DNA of 64,000 nt from the NCBI GenBank assembly GCA_019802505.1, contig JAFMOC010000095.1, positions 1,036,001 to 1,100,000 on the forward strand, read 5' to 3'. Position 1 is the stretch's first letter, and every line of letters starts with the position of its first letter. This document shows, one piece after another, positions 21,522 to 33,429 of this stretch. The notes below the pieces were generated by a model. That model ran no database searches. It saw nothing but the letters and a program-made list of their open reading frames with translations, and had not been told where the DNA came from. Source of the DNA: Corydoras sp. C115. Lineage: Eukaryota; Chordata; Actinopteri; Siluriformes; Callichthyidae. Both the position numbers and the translations under genes were made by a program.

Positions 21522-21664
21522 CTATGTGCTGGGCTTGCTCGCTTCCTTGCTAACAGGTTTGCCCCCGTTCACGGCGGGCTCGCTTGTGCTTTTGGTGGGA
21601 GGCCCAGCAGCTTTGGGCACGCTCTCTCCCACGTCGTGCAACGATGGCTCACGATACATTGCGA
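21522..21664 (-). CDS. FGF14: FGF14 exon 5 (C-terminal tail and stop)
   Basis: The minus-strand acceptor is CCTCCGACAG followed by TCGCAATGTATC. Two bases complete the valine codon with the G left by exon 4. It encodes VAMYREPSLHDVGESVPKAA, then a basic and serine-rich tail with NGGKPVSKEASKPST, and TAG at 21522-21524. The MYREPSLHD segment closes the beta-trefoil core and NGGKPV is typical of the FGF14 tail. The middle of the tail and the last residues differ from the mammalian protein as I recall it. Confidence 0.94.
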
Positions 21665-21721
21665 CTGTCGGAGGCAAAGAGCAAAGGGAGATAATTAGCA
21701 TTATTACATACACAAACATTT

Positions 21722-21945
21722 ACATCTGGTCATTTAGCGGACGCTTTTATCCAAAATATCCCAACATTGTTGGGGTCAGAACTTCTCAACCAAGGGTTGA
21801 TACAGCCCCCTGGAGCAATGAGGGTTAAAGGTCTTGCTCAAGGAACCATATTGGTAAATTCGGTGGACCTAGGATTTAAACCCACAACCTTCTGATTGAT
21901 AGCCCAACCTCTTAACCAGTGAGCTACTACACCCCTAACCATTGG
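21722..21945 (-). mobile_element. SINE-B copy
   Basis: CATTTAGCGGACGCTTTTAT, GGGTTGATACAGCCCCCTGG, GTCTTGCTCAAGGAACCATA and AACCCACAACCTTCTGATTG in order. Same family as 8400-8584. The tail 21946-22084 contains a 55-bp tandem duplication (AAGAGCCCCCACC twice). Confidence 0.7.
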
Positions 21946-22084
21946 GTTACCACAGCCCAGATTTCCAACTAGACATTTACCCAACATACAGTGAAGAGCC
22001 CCCACCTACGCTCTCAATACACCAACTGGATATTTGCCCAACATAGAGCGAAGAGCCCCCACCCAGTGTCTACCTTAATACACC

Positions 22085-23103
22085 AACTATTATCTGAAGA
22101 CAGATAACCTGGAGAAAACCCACACAGACATGGGGAGAACATGGAAACTCCACCCAGATTGGGATTCGAACCTGAATCCCCGGCGCTAAGAGGCAAATGT
22201 GCTAACCACTAGATGTTATTCATTATCTTCCACTTTATTCTCTACTAGGGTCGCGGGGGGGTTCCGCATGCCCATCCAGGGGAGAACGTTTCGGGCGCTG
22301 GGCAGATACACCCATGACAGGACGCCAATCTATCACTGGACACACACTCACACACACAGACACACACTGTATGGGGCAATTTGAAGAAATCAATTGCCCT
22401 TGATCCAAGTTTTTGGACTGTGGGAGGAAACCGGAGAACCCAGGGGAAATCCACACAGACACGGGGAGAACATGGAAACTCCACCCAGATTGGGATTCGA
22501 ACCAGGAATCACTAGCACTGAGAGGAGAACATGCTAATCACTAAAGTCACTATTTAGTCACATGCTAATCACTATAAAGTAATCATGCCTTAAATACATC
22601 CATAATCTTTATCATCAGGAGTTCCCCATGCCCATCCAGGGGAGAACGTTTCGGGCACTGGGCAGATACACCCAGGACAGGGCGCCAATCTATCGCTGGA
22701 CACACACTCACTCACACATAAACACACAGATTCTATATGGAGCAATTTGGATAATTCAGTTGACCTTGATCCAAGTTTTTGAACTGTGAGAGAAAACGGA
22801 GAACCCAGAGGAAATCCACACTGACACGGGGAGAACATGGAAACTCCACCCAGATTTGGATTAAAACCGAGAATCCCCAGCGCTGAGAGGAGAACATGCT
22901 AATCACTACATTTTATTCATAGGGCAGGACAGGGCACCAATCTATCATTGGGCACACACTCACTCACACAGACATATACTATATGGGGCAATTTGGACTA
23001 TGGGAGGAAACCCACGTGGACACTGTGAGAACAAGGAAACTCCACCCAGATTGGGATTCGAACCTGAAATCCCTCAGGGCTGAGAGGAGAACATGCCAAC
23101 ATA
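22085..23103 (-). mobile_element. Four SINE-A copies in FGF14 intron 4
   Basis: Copies at about 22085-22213 (head only), 22214-22545 (near complete), 22596-22912 and 22920-23103 (internally deleted). All are in the same orientation and nearly contiguous. Confidence 0.87.
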
Positions 23104-23490
23104 GCCAGCATTCCGTCTAGGACACGTGTTCCCATTGTTCGGAGCCCTGGGTTTATTTGGGTGAAGTCTTGTAACTCTTCCCGTGGAACTTGCGAGATGT
23201 GTCAGAAATCCTCACATCAATATGTTCTCTGAAACCCACCTCGCCCTCGCAGTGGAGTGGAAATAGTCTCACACTTTGGAAAGTTTTTCCATGTCAATCC
23301 AACACGGTGTTCCCTTCACTAGCTCTCACATCAATCGTAAAACATTAATGCGTGCTCGCCGGCGAAGCTAAAAATAAAACGCCGCCATTGGAGCTGCAGG
23401 CACTAATCAAGCTGCCCTCTGTATCACATCCCCTTCAGAAATTAAGCGCTGCATGACTGGAACCTGACTCAGAGGCTACGGCGGGCTGTT
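23104..23490. promoter_or_regulatory. Candidate conserved non-coding element, FGF14 intron 4
   Basis: A repeat-free island within a SINE-saturated intron. It contains AAACATTAATGCGTGCTCGC and GGCACTAATCAAGCTGCC. No coding frame is recognised. Function is inferred only from its isolation and composition. Confidence 0.3.
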
Positions 23491-23499
23491 GGTTCAATT

Positions 23500-24362
23500 T
23501 ATTTATTCATAGGGGTGGGATGGGGGGTGTCTCCACGTCCATCCTGGGGAGGACGTTTTGGGCGCTGGGCAGATACACCCAGGACAGGACACTAATTCAT
23601 CACTGGGCACACACTCACTCACACACACACTCTATATGGGGGAATTTGGACTGTGGGAGGAAACCCAGGAGGACATGGAAACTCCACCCAGATTGGGATT
23701 CGAACCAGGAATCCCCAGCACTGGGAGGAGAACATGCTAACCACTAAGCCACCGTGCTGCCCCAGTATTATTATTATCTGTTATTTATTTTAACCCCAAA
23801 CAATTATCCATCCATCCATTATTCTCTAATAGGGTCGCGGGGGGGAAAGAGGGGACGTTCCAACGTGCTCATCAAGGGGAGAACGTTTCGGGCGCTGGGC
23901 AGATACACCCAGGACAGGACGCCAATCTATCACTGGGCACACACTCACTCACACACACAGACACACTCTATATGGGGCAATTTGGAGCATTCAATTTACC
24001 TTGAGTCCATGTTTTTGGGCTGTGGGAGGAAACCGAAGAACCCGGAGGAAACCCACGCGGACACGGGGAGAACATGGAAACTCCACCCAGATTGGGATTC
24101 GAACCGGGAATCCCTAGTGCTGAGAGGAGAACATGCTAACCACTAAGCCACCATGCCATCTACTATTTATTTTTATCCCCAACATCCAACTGTTAGGGTC
24201 GCGGTGGGGGGGTCCCCATGTCCATTCAGGGGAGAACGTTTCGGACCCAGGACACCCAGGACAGGACGCCAATCTATCACTGGGTACACACTCACTCACA
24301 CAAACACACTCTATATGGGGCAATTTGGAGAATTCAATTAACCTTGATCCATTGTATTTTGG
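23500..24362 (-). mobile_element. Three SINE-A copies
   Basis: Copies at about 23510-23762, 23805-24161 and 24180-24362. The third breaks off inside the element at TTGTATTTTGGAC and runs straight into a MITE-like repeat. Confidence 0.87.
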
Positions 24363-24822
24363 ACTTATGAGTACTTCGGTAAACACGAACGTTATAATGT
24401 GTTATGTCGCTGGTCAGTATAATAAGTTGATGAATGGTTAAAATATGTCATTCATAATGCATTATGTCACTTTGTGTTATGAAGCCTAATGGCATCTTCT
24501 TATAACACTTTAGGAGTGTGGTCATGGGCACCTATGAACATCGACAAAGGCTTATGAGAAGTGTTATAAAGCATTCTGAATAGTTTATAAAGCTTTGGAA
24601 ATGTGTTAATAATGCGTTATGAATGCCAGATTTAGGTAAAAGCACTATGCCATATTTATGAAGCCTTATGCTAAATTCTTATAACAACTGATGAGTATGA
24701 TCAGGAACGTCATTGTACATTAACAAAGGCTTACGACGGAGGTTATAAAGCATTATGAACACTTTGTAAATGCACTTATAATGCATTATAAATGCCAGAT
24801 TCATGGAAAGTGCTAAAGTTTC
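24363..24822. mobile_element. MITE-like GGTAACACTTT-family repeat
   Basis: CATTCATAATGCATTATGTC, AACAAAGGCTTACGACGGAG and GGTTATAAAGCATTATGAAC. It ends about 35 bp before the exon 4 donor side. Confidence 0.7.
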
Positions 24823-24858
24823 ATAGAGTCTACAGTTTGTATCCAGATGTTGCATTAC

Positions 24859-25057
24859 CTTCTAATGGCTTGGGCAGAAAGTGAGCAGCTGGTTTGGTTT
24901 TCTTCACTCGGTTCCCCTTCATGGCCTGTCCTTCTTTATTGAGGCCGAGGAACCACGCCCGCCCCGACTCCTGCTGCCTGTACAGCATGGACGAGTAGAT
25001 GACATAGTAGTTCTCAAACACCGACTCTTTGAACTTGCATTCTGCTGTAAAGAGTTC
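24859..25057 (-). CDS. FGF14: FGF14 exon 4 (beta-trefoil core, channel-binding surface)
   Basis: The minus-strand acceptor is TTTGTCCTCCTCAG and the donor GAAG|GTAATG. The exon is 199 bp, phase 0 entry and phase 1 exit. It encodes ELFTAECKFKESVFENYYVI, then YSSMLYRQQESGRAWFLGLN, KEGQAMKGNRVKKTKPAAHF and LPKPLE. This is the most conserved FHF exon and contributes to the sodium-channel-binding face. The phenylalanine of CKFK, mutated in human ataxia SCA27 (F145S), is retained. No frameshift is seen. Confidence 0.96.
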
Positions 25058-25167
25058 CTGAGGAGGACAAAGAGAGGAGAGGTTAATGAACACACCTCAG
25101 AGAAATGCTGCTGGAACGAGGGCTGGGTTCCTCCCGGGAAAGGGCTTTATTAACGGACAGAAGTTCA

Positions 25168-25720
25168 GCCATCCATCCATTATCTTCCACTTTTTCCTCT
25201 ACTAGGGTCGCGGGGGGGAGAACATGGAAACTCAACCCAGATTGGAATTCTAACCAGGAATCCTTAGCACTGAGAGGAGAACATGCTAACCACTAAGCCA
25301 CTATGCCGCCTGTCTGGTGTATTATTCATTCATTCATTCATTCATTCATTCATTCATTCATTCATTATCTTCCACTTTATCATATATTAGGGTCGCGGTT
25401 GGGTTCCCCATGCCCATCCAGGGGAGAACGTTTCGGGGGCTGGGCAGATACACCCAGGACAAGGCGCCAATCTATCACTGGGCACACACTCACACACACA
25501 GACACAGACACGCACACAAACACACTCTACATGGGGCAATTTGGAGAACTCAATTGACTTGATCCATGTTTTTGGACTGTGGGAGGAAACCGGAGAACCC
25601 GGAGGAAACCCATGCAGACACGGGGAGAACATGGAAACTCCACCCAGATGGGGATTCGTACCGGGAATCCCTAGCGCTGTGAGGCGAACGTGCTAACCAC
25701 TAAGCCACCGTGCCGCCTGT
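25168..25720 (-). mobile_element. Two SINE-A copies in FGF14 intron 3
   Basis: 25168-25310 is a copy with a large internal deletion: the GGTCGCGGGGGG part joins directly to AGAACATGGAAACTC. 25322-25720 is a full copy preceded by an (ATTC)n tail of about ten repeats. It carries the variant ACACGCACACAAACACACTC also seen at 57480-57500. Confidence 0.88.
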
Positions 25721-25789
25721 CTGGTGTATTAATTAAGCATAATTAAAGTCTTAACTAAAACAAAAAGCTGGTATCTGGTAATATATAGG

Positions 25790-25791
<2 letters not shown>

Positions 25792-25832
<41 letters not shown>
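25792..25832. repeat. (AT)n microsatellite
   Basis: AT run that ends exactly where a SINE-A mosaic begins. Confidence 0.95.
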
Positions 25833-25835
<3 letters not shown>

Positions 25836-26290
25836 CTCCTCTCAGCGCTGAGGATGCTCATCCAGGGGAGAACGTTCCGCGCGCTGGGCAGATACAACCA
25901 GGACAAGTCACCAATCTATCGCTGGGCATACACTCACTCACACAAACACACTCAATCTGGGTGGAGTTTCCATGTTCTCCCCGTGTCCGTGTGGGTTTCC
26001 TCCGGGTTCTCCGGTTTCCTCCCACAGTCCAAAAACATGGATCAAAGTCAGGGCGCCAATCTATCACTGGACACACATTCACTCACACAAACACACTCTA
26101 TATGGGGCAATTTGGAGAATTCAATTGACCTCGATCCCTGTTTTCGAACTGTGGGAGGAAACCAGAGAACCTGGAGGAAACCCACGCAGACACGGGAAGA
26201 ACATTGAAACTCCACCCAGATGGGGATTCGAACCGGGAATCCCTAGCACTGAGAGGAGAACATGCTAACCACTAAACCACCATGCCACCT
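25833..26290. mobile_element. SINE-A mosaic with an internal inverted segment
   Basis: Minus-strand block (25850-25952), then a plus-strand block (ATCTGGGTGGAGTTTCCATG to CATGGATCAAAGTCA, about 25954-26050), then minus-strand again to the inverted head near 26290. The switch points fall in the middle of the element, so this is rearrangement rather than simple nesting. Confidence 0.8.
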
Positions 26291-26424
26291 TCTGGTATAT
26301 TAATTAAGCATAATTAAAGTCTTAGTTACATTAAACAAAAAGTTAATATATGGTAATATCTTGAAATATATATAATATATTGCTTTAATTATCATGATAT
26401 TTGACATACTTGTTCTTCAGGAGG

Positions 26425-26980
26425 GCATCACTAACTTAGTGGTTAGCATGTTCTCCTCTCAGCGCTAGTGATTCCTGGTTCGAATCCCAATCTGGGTGGA
26501 GTTCCATGTTCTCCCCATGTTCTCCCCATTTCCTCCGGGTTCTCCGGTTTCCTCCCCCAGTCCAAAAAAAAGATCAAGGTCAATTGAATTCTCCAAATTG
26601 GCCCATATAAAGTGCGGTTGTGTGAGTCAGTGTGTGCCCAGCGATGGATTGGCACCCTGCTCTGGGTGTATCTGCCCAGCGCCCGAAACGTTCTCCCCTG
26701 GATGGATATGGGGAACCTCCATGCAACCTGCCACAGTCCACAAACATGGATTCAAGATTGGGTGCTCTAAATTGCCCCTATATGATGTATCTGAGTGAGT
26801 CCAATGCGCATCCTGTCCTGGGTGTATCTGCCGAGCACCTGAAACGTTCTCCCCTGGATTGGCATGGGGAAGAACGCGGACACGGGGAGAACATGGAAAC
26901 TCCACCCAGATTGGGATTCGAACCTGGAATCCCTAGCGCTGAGAGAAGAACATGCTCACCACTAAGCCACCGTGCCACCC
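26425..26980. mobile_element. SINE-A mosaic (two plus parts, one minus part)
   Basis: A plus copy from head to GATGGATATGGGGAACC (26425-26718), a second plus fragment (26728-26872) and a minus head fragment (26873-26980). Confidence 0.8.
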
Positions 26981-27218
26981 TCCGATAGTATATAGCTTAC
27001 ATAGCTTAATGTCAAAAAGACGGTTTTCCGTACGTATCACAGGGGCTTCAGAAATCTTGCTCCTGATGTTATAGCTCGGACCGGATCGTGACGCCAGCTT
27101 TCATCCTCAGAGACACTGCCTGCTCGGCTTCTTCTGACGGTGCACTTGCTGAGTGGAGTTTCTTGTTCTTGATTCAGCACATCTCCTATCAGTATCTCTG
27201 ATGAAGTTGCTGTTTTCG

Positions 27219-27256
<38 letters not shown>

Positions 27257-27354
27257 CTCTCTCTCCCCCTTTACTTTAAAACGCTGTATAAGGTCCAGTA
27301 TTAAAACGTTATAGAATTTCCCTTAAAATAACAATAAATATCAAACAACAGTCC
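26981..27354. other. FGF14 intron 3, unique block with (CT)n
   Basis: Positions 27040-27225 are repeat-free and have a clean open frame on the minus strand (ending near RFLKPL). The (CT)n at 27226-27254 resembles a pyrimidine tract. I do not recognise the peptide and give no gene call. Confidence 0.4.
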
Positions 27355-28095
27355 CAATCTGGGTGAAGTTTGCATATTCTCCCCGTGTCCGCATGGGTTT
27401 CCTCCGGGTTCTCCGGTTTCCTCCCACAGTCCAAAAACATGGATCAAGGTAAATGGAATTCTCCCAATTGCCCCTATATAGAGTGTGTTTGTGTGAGTGA
27501 GTGAGTGTTCCCTGTCCTGTCCTGTCCTGGGTGTATCTGCCCAGCGCCCGGAACGTTCTCCCCTGAATGGGCATGGGGAATCCACCCGCGACCCTAGTAG
27601 AGGATGAAGCGGAAGATAATGGATGGATGGATGGATGGTTAATATCATGACCCAAAAGGGGGCGCTGATGTCCAGTTTGGCAGTGCCTCCAGCGACCGGT
27701 AGAGGGCACTGATATGATACGGGGGGATTCAGGTTCGAATCCCAATCTTGGTGGAGTTTCCATGTTCTCCCTCTGTCCACGTGGGTTTCCTCCGGGTTCT
27801 CAGTTTCCTCGACAGTCCAAAAACATGGATCAATGTCAATTAAATTCTCCAAATTCACCCCATATAGAGTGTGTCTGTATGAGTGAGTGTGTGCCCAGTG
27901 ATAGATTGATGCCCTGTCCTGGGTGTATCTGCCCAGCGCCCGAAACGTTCTCCCCTGGATGAGCATGGGGAACCCACCTGCGACCCTAATAGAGGATAAA
28001 GTAGAAGATAATGGATGGATGGAACAACTTATAAGACGGGAGAGCATGGTGGCCTAGTGGTTAGCATGTTCTCCTCTCAGGAATCCCGACCTGGG
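27355..28095 (+). mobile_element. Three SINE-A copies, plus strand
   Basis: 27355-27640 (head truncated, ends with a GGAT-repeat tail), 27725-28023 (head truncated at the B box, same type of tail) and 28042-28095 (head only). The last runs directly into the dimeric satellite. Confidence 0.87.
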
Positions 28096-30430
28096 TTGTT
28101 TTTTGTGAATATGAGCAATAAAGGCAATTCGCTCACGATGCGTGATATACAATACATCCCACCCCCCCTTGATGTTTTTCCTAAACTACATATTTGATTG
28201 GTAGAGAAACCGGAAACCTGTTACTCAGTGATTCGTGTTCAAAGAAAAAACGCTGTAGATTACGTTGCGGAAGAGCATTTTATTAACCAGGTTATGAATC
28301 AAAACTTGTTTTTTGTGCACGCTCTCTCATACCTTATGACTTTATTATAATATATTGCGACAACGAACCAGACTTGCGACTTTACCGTCATTGTGATTGT
28401 CATTGTGATCACCACTGAAACGTGAAATACGACCAATAAAGGCAATTAGCTCTCAATGCTTCACCTTCTTATCAATGCATGATATACAATACATTTTCCC
28501 CCGATGTTTTTATAAACTGCGTATATGATTGGTAGAAAAACGGAAACCTGTTACTCAGCGATAAGCGTTCGCTGTAGATTATGTCGGAAAAGACCAGTTT
28601 ATTAACCAGGTTATGAATCCAAACTAGTTTTTTTTTTTTTTGCACGTCCTCTCGTACCTCATTACTTAATTATAATTGATTGCAACAACGAAGACAACTT
28701 GCGACTTTACCGTCATTGTGATTGTCATTGTGATCACCACTGAAATGTGAAATACGACCAATAAAGGCAATTAGCTCTCAATGCTTCATCTACATATAAA
28801 TGCGTGATATACAATACACCCCCCCCCCCCATGTTTTTCCTAAACTGCATATTTGATTGGAAGAGAAACCGGAAACCTGTTACTCAGCGATTCGTGTTCA
28901 TTGTAAAATGCACTTTAGATTACGTCGCGGAAGAGCAGTATATTAACCAGTTATGAATCCAAATTTGTTTTGTTTTTTTTCACGCCCTAGCGTACCTCAT
29001 TATTTTATTATAATTAATTGCGACAACGAAGACAACGACTTTACCGTATTGTGATTGTCATTGTGATCACCACTGAAGCGTGAAATTCGATCAATAAAGG
29101 CAATTCGCTCTCAATGCTTCACCTTCTTATCAATGCATGATATACAATACATTTTCCCCAGATGTTTTTATAAACTGCGTATATGATTGGTAGGGAAACC
29201 GGAAACCTGTTATTCAGTGATAAGCATTTGCTGTAGATTATGTCGCGGAAGACCAGTTTATTAACCAGGTTATGAATCAAAACTTGTTTTTCTTGCACGC
29301 CCTCTTGTACCTTATGACTTTAGTTTAATTGATTGCGACAACGAACCAGACTTGCGAACCAAACTTTTCCGTATTGTGATTGTCATTGTGATCACCACTG
29401 AAGCGTGAAATTCAACCAATGAAGGCAATTCGCTCTCAATGCTTCACCTACATATCAATGCATGATATACAATACACCCCCCCCCCATGTTTTTCATAAA
29501 CTGCGTATTTTATTGGTAGAGAAACCAGAAACCTGTTACTCAGCGATTCGTGTTCACTGTAAAAAACACTGTAGATTACGTCGCGGAAGAGCAGTTTATT
29601 AACCAGGTTATGAATCCAAATTTGTTTTTGTTTTTTTCATGACCTATTGTACCTCATTACTTTATTATAATTGATTGCGACAACGAAGACAACGACTTTA
29701 CCATATTGTGATTGTCACTGAAGCGTGAAATTCGATCAATAAAGGCAATTCGCTCTCAATGCTTCACCTTCTTATCAATGCATGATATACAATACATTTT
29801 CCCCCAATGTTTTTATAAACTGCGTATATGATTGGTAGAGAAACCTAAAACCTGTTACTCAGCGATAAGCATTCGCTATAGATTATGTCACGGAAGACCA
29901 GTTTATTAACCAGGTTATGAATCAAAACTTGTTTTTCTTGCACGCCCTCTTGTACCCTATGACTTTAGTTTAATTGATTGCGACAACGGACCAGACTTGC
30001 GAACCAGACTTTTCCGTATTGTGATTGTCATTGTGATCACCACTGAAGCGTGAAATTCAACCAATGAAGACAATTCGCTCTCAATGCTTCACCTACATAT
30101 CAATGCATGATATACAATACACCCCTCCATGTTTTTCATAAACTGCGTATTTTATTGGTAGAGAAACCAGAAACCTTTTACTCAGCGATTAGCGTTCACA
30201 GTAAATACCGCTGGAGACCAGATTATTAACCAGGCTACGAATCCAAACTTGTTTTTTTTTCACACCCTCTCGTACTTCATTACTTGTTATTGATTATAAT
30301 TATTATTATATATTATTATAATTGATTGCAACAACGAAGACAATGACTTGCGACTTTACCGTATTGCGATTGTCATTGTGATCACCACTGAAGCATGAAA
30401 TACGACCAATAAAGGCAATTCGCTCCAATA
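28085..30430. repeat. Dimeric satellite, about 326-bp monomers of two alternating types
   Basis: The anchor TATTGG/GATTGGTAGAGAAACC falls at about 28196, 28527, 28855, 29185, 29511, 29830 and 30153 (spacings 319-331). Monomers alternate strictly. Type A has ACAATACACCCCCCC and a CCTACATATC lead. Type B has ACAATACATTTTCCCCC and a CCTTCTTATC lead. The higher-order period is therefore about 650 bp. Shared words are GATTGTCATTGTGATCACCA and CCAGGTTATGAATC. Confidence 0.93.
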
Positions 30431-30779
30431 CTGGCTGTATTCGGTGTTTACAGTGACTCATATATGTTATTACTTCACAATTTATCGCACTGATTAAAGT
30501 TTCTTGGCTCAGACGTCGCCCACGTTCTATTTGTTGGCAGCAGTGAAACGAGGCCGTGCTTTTCAATTCAGCCTATTAGATTATAGTGACATATAATATG
30601 AGGTAATAACAATCCTTCTGGATTAAACCCCTGATCGATTATTTCTTGGCACACAGTAAATAATTTACATCCATTGCGATTTGTTAGTATGTCTAATGTT
30701 TCAGACGTAATTCTATTTTTCCCATTGTAATTAAAATAACAACGATCGCATGATTCCAACCGGGCATTTAACATTTCCT
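30431..30779. other. Unrecognised block next to satellite
   Basis: AT-rich, repeat-poor. Two short minus-strand open frames adjoin each other (peptides including RITSETLDILTNRNGCKLF). I do not recognise them. They may be a decayed transposon gene or chance. Confidence 0.3.
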
Positions 30780-31410
30780 CCATCCATTATCTTCTGCTTT
30801 ATCCAAGGCTAGGTTCGTGGGGGGTTCCCCATGCCCAACCAAGGAAGAACATTTCGCGCGCTGGACCGATACACTCATTTATACACATATGAGTCCATAT
30901 ATGGGGCAATTTAGAGTATTCGATTTATTTTAATTCCATGTTTTTGGACTTTGGTTTTTGGAAAGCCATGAATCACCAGCCCTGAGAGGAGAACATGCTA
31001 ACCACTAAGGATGTTGGTTATGTGATTCATTCATTTATTCATTGGGCTCATGGTTGTGTTGGGGGGGGGGGGTTCCCCATGCCCATCCAGGGGAGAACGT
31101 TTCGGGCGCTGGGCAGATACACCCAGGGCAGGGCGCCAATCTATTGCTGGGCACACTCACTCACTCTATATGGGGCAATTTAGAGTATTTGATTGACCTT
31201 GAATCCATGTTTTTGGACTGTGGGAGGGAACCGGAGAACGCGGAGGAAACCCACGTGGACACGGGGAGAACATGGAAACTCCACCCAGATTGGGATTCGA
31301 ACCTGGAGCCCCAGCGCTGAGAAGCAGACATGCTGAACAATACAGTACCACAATAATAGTTAATTCATTCATTATCTTCTGCTTTATCCTCTACTAGGGT
31401 CGTGGGGGTT
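30780..31410 (-). mobile_element. Three SINE-A copies or fragments
   Basis: 30780-31012 (central part deleted), 31026-31345 (near complete, with an 11-base G run) and 31361-31410 (tail-side fragment ending at GGTCGTGGGGG). Confidence 0.86.
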
Positions 31411-31440
31411 ATGTTATGAATATTAATGGAATAATAAAAT

Positions 31441-32076
31441 AGGTGGCACGGTGGCTTAGTGGTTAGCATGTTCTCCTCTCAGTGCTAGGGATTCCCGGTT
31501 TGAATCCCAATCTGGGGGGAGTTTCCTCTGGGTTCTCCGGTTTCCTCCCACTGTCCAAAAACAGGGATCAAGGTCAATTGAATTCTCCAAATTGCCCCAT
31601 ATAGAGTGTGTCTGTGTGAGTGAGTGTGCTGAGCGATAGATTGGCGTCCTGTGTCCTGGGTGTATCTGCCCACCGCCCGAAACACTCTCCCCTGGATGGG
31701 AATGGTGAACCCATCCCCCCCCTCGACCCTAGTAGAGGATTAAGTGCAAGATAATGGATGGATGGATTCCCGGTTCGAATTCCAATCTGGGTGGAGTTTC
31801 CATGTTCTCCCCGTGTCCGCGTGGGTATCCTCCAGGTTCTCCGGTTTCCTCCCACAGCCCAAAAACATGGATCAAGTCAATTGAGTTCTCCAAATTGCTC
31901 CATATAGAGTGTGTCTGTGTGAGTGAGTGTGTGCCCAGTGATAGATTGGCATCCTGTCCTGGGTGTATCTGCCCAGCGCCCGAAACGTTCTCCCCTGAAT
32001 GGGCATGGGGAACCCCCCCCCCCACCCCCCACGACCCTAGTAGAGGATAGAGTGGAAGATAATGGATGGATGGAAA
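31441..32076 (+). mobile_element. Two SINE-A copies head-to-tail
   Basis: 31441-31768 has a full head and a GGATGGATGGA tail. The second copy (31769-32076) begins immediately at TTCCCGGTTCGAATTCC, lacking the first 45 or so bases. There is no spacer, which suggests dimeric retrotransposition or unequal exchange. Confidence 0.87.
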
Positions 32077-32714
32077 TAATATAATTATATTCAAAAACTA
32101 TAAATTACAATAAAAAAACGCTATATTATTTTCACATTCGCAAGCTTTATGAGGTAAAAGCAATTCTAACATCTGACCACCTTCCCTGATCCTCTGTTTT
32201 CCACCAACCCATCCTATTAAATCAGAATAATTTCATCAGGTTGCCATGGTAACACTCCAATGATCCTGGTAGGCAAATCCCCCCATCCTTCTTGAAAAAA
32301 AAAAACAAAAAAAAAAACATTTGTGCATTTGAATGCATTGATATGAAATGCCGTTTTTAATTTCTTCTCTTTGTGAGTTTGTCTGGATGTCTAATAAAAT
32401 ATAGAACAATATTATATAATATAATATATAATAAAAATTTTAACGTGTCTGTTACTCAACATCAACACCAAATCTAATAATAATAATTAACAATTTTCCG
32501 GTCGCTGGTAGTATTACCAGCACTGCCGAACTGCACATATTGTTATTTGTGATTAGTGTAGCTCTGGTGCAGCTGTGCGTCTTGTAATGTTATGTTTACG
32601 TCGTGTTGTGTCTGTGGCTGTCTTCACCTGGTGTCTTCTGCATTAAAGCCTATGTTTGAACCACCTACAGCTTTGGACTCTGTCCTTTTATATATATATA
32701 TATATCTTTTATAT
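32077..32714. other. FGF14 intron 3, AT-rich unique sequence
   Basis: No recognised feature apart from poly(A) tracts and a short TA repeat at 32690-32706. Confidence 0.5.
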
Positions 32715-33001
32715 TATCTCCTGCTTTATCCTCTATTAGGGTCGCGGTGGGGATCCCAATGCCCATCCAGGGGAGAACGTCTCGGGCGCTGGGCAGATAG
32801 ACCCAGGATAGGGCGCCAATCCATCGCTGGGCACACACTCACTCACACAGACACACTCTATATGAGGCAATTTGGAGAATTCAATTGAGTAGATTCATGT
32901 TTTTGGACTGTGGGAGGAAACCAGAGAACCCGGAGGAAACCCACGCAGACACAGGGAGAACATGGAAACTCCACCCAGATGGGGATTCGAACAGGGAATC
33001 C
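32715..33001 (-). mobile_element. SINE-A copy
   Basis: Minus orientation. The inverted B-box region (GGGATTCGAACAGGGAATCC) is immediately followed by (AT)n. Confidence 0.87.

Positions 33002-33066
<65 letters not shown>
33002..33066. repeat. (AT)n microsatellite at a SINE 5' end
   Basis: About 30 AT repeats starting inside the lost SINE head, followed by ACACACAC. Confidence 0.95.
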
Positions 33067-33075
<9 letters not shown>

Positions 33076-33429
33076 TACCTTTTCTAGATTAAAAAATTGT
33101 ATTGTGTTTTGTGTCAAAATGTTAATATTTTTAAGCAATATACGAACATGGACGGTTTGTCGCCGTCGTACGGCGGTTGTCAGGTATGTTTGTGGAAACA
33201 TTTCGAATGTGCTAACGCATATTCAGCCAGTGCTCATTAAAACCCAGTGCTCATTAAAACCCAGCAACCCATCGATTAATCTCAGCTACTTTTTACACTA
33301 ATTTGACTAAACCTAAAAATTTTTTTTTTAAGTTTTTAAAGTTAACATGTTAATTTGGGAGCGGAGTTAATCCTCCGCTCCCAAAATGGGAAATCAGACA
33401 GAACAAATCCATTACTGAAGCAATGAGCA

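Noticed and set aside
27037..27255. Minus-strand open frame with arginine-glutamate repeat
   Set aside because: The N-terminal part is only the translated (CT)n microsatellite. The rest has no known similarity, though a cryptic FGF14 exon cannot be excluded.
27301..28047. Longest open frame in the window (248 codons, minus strand)
   Set aside because: It is a translation of tandem SINE-A copies. The same peptide phrases (for example GRWADTPRTG) appear wherever SINE-A occurs.
30568..30783. Minus-strand open frame with RITSETLDILTNRNGCKLF
   Set aside because: Looks slightly protein-like but is short, has no recognisable family and lies next to repeats. Not called as a gene.
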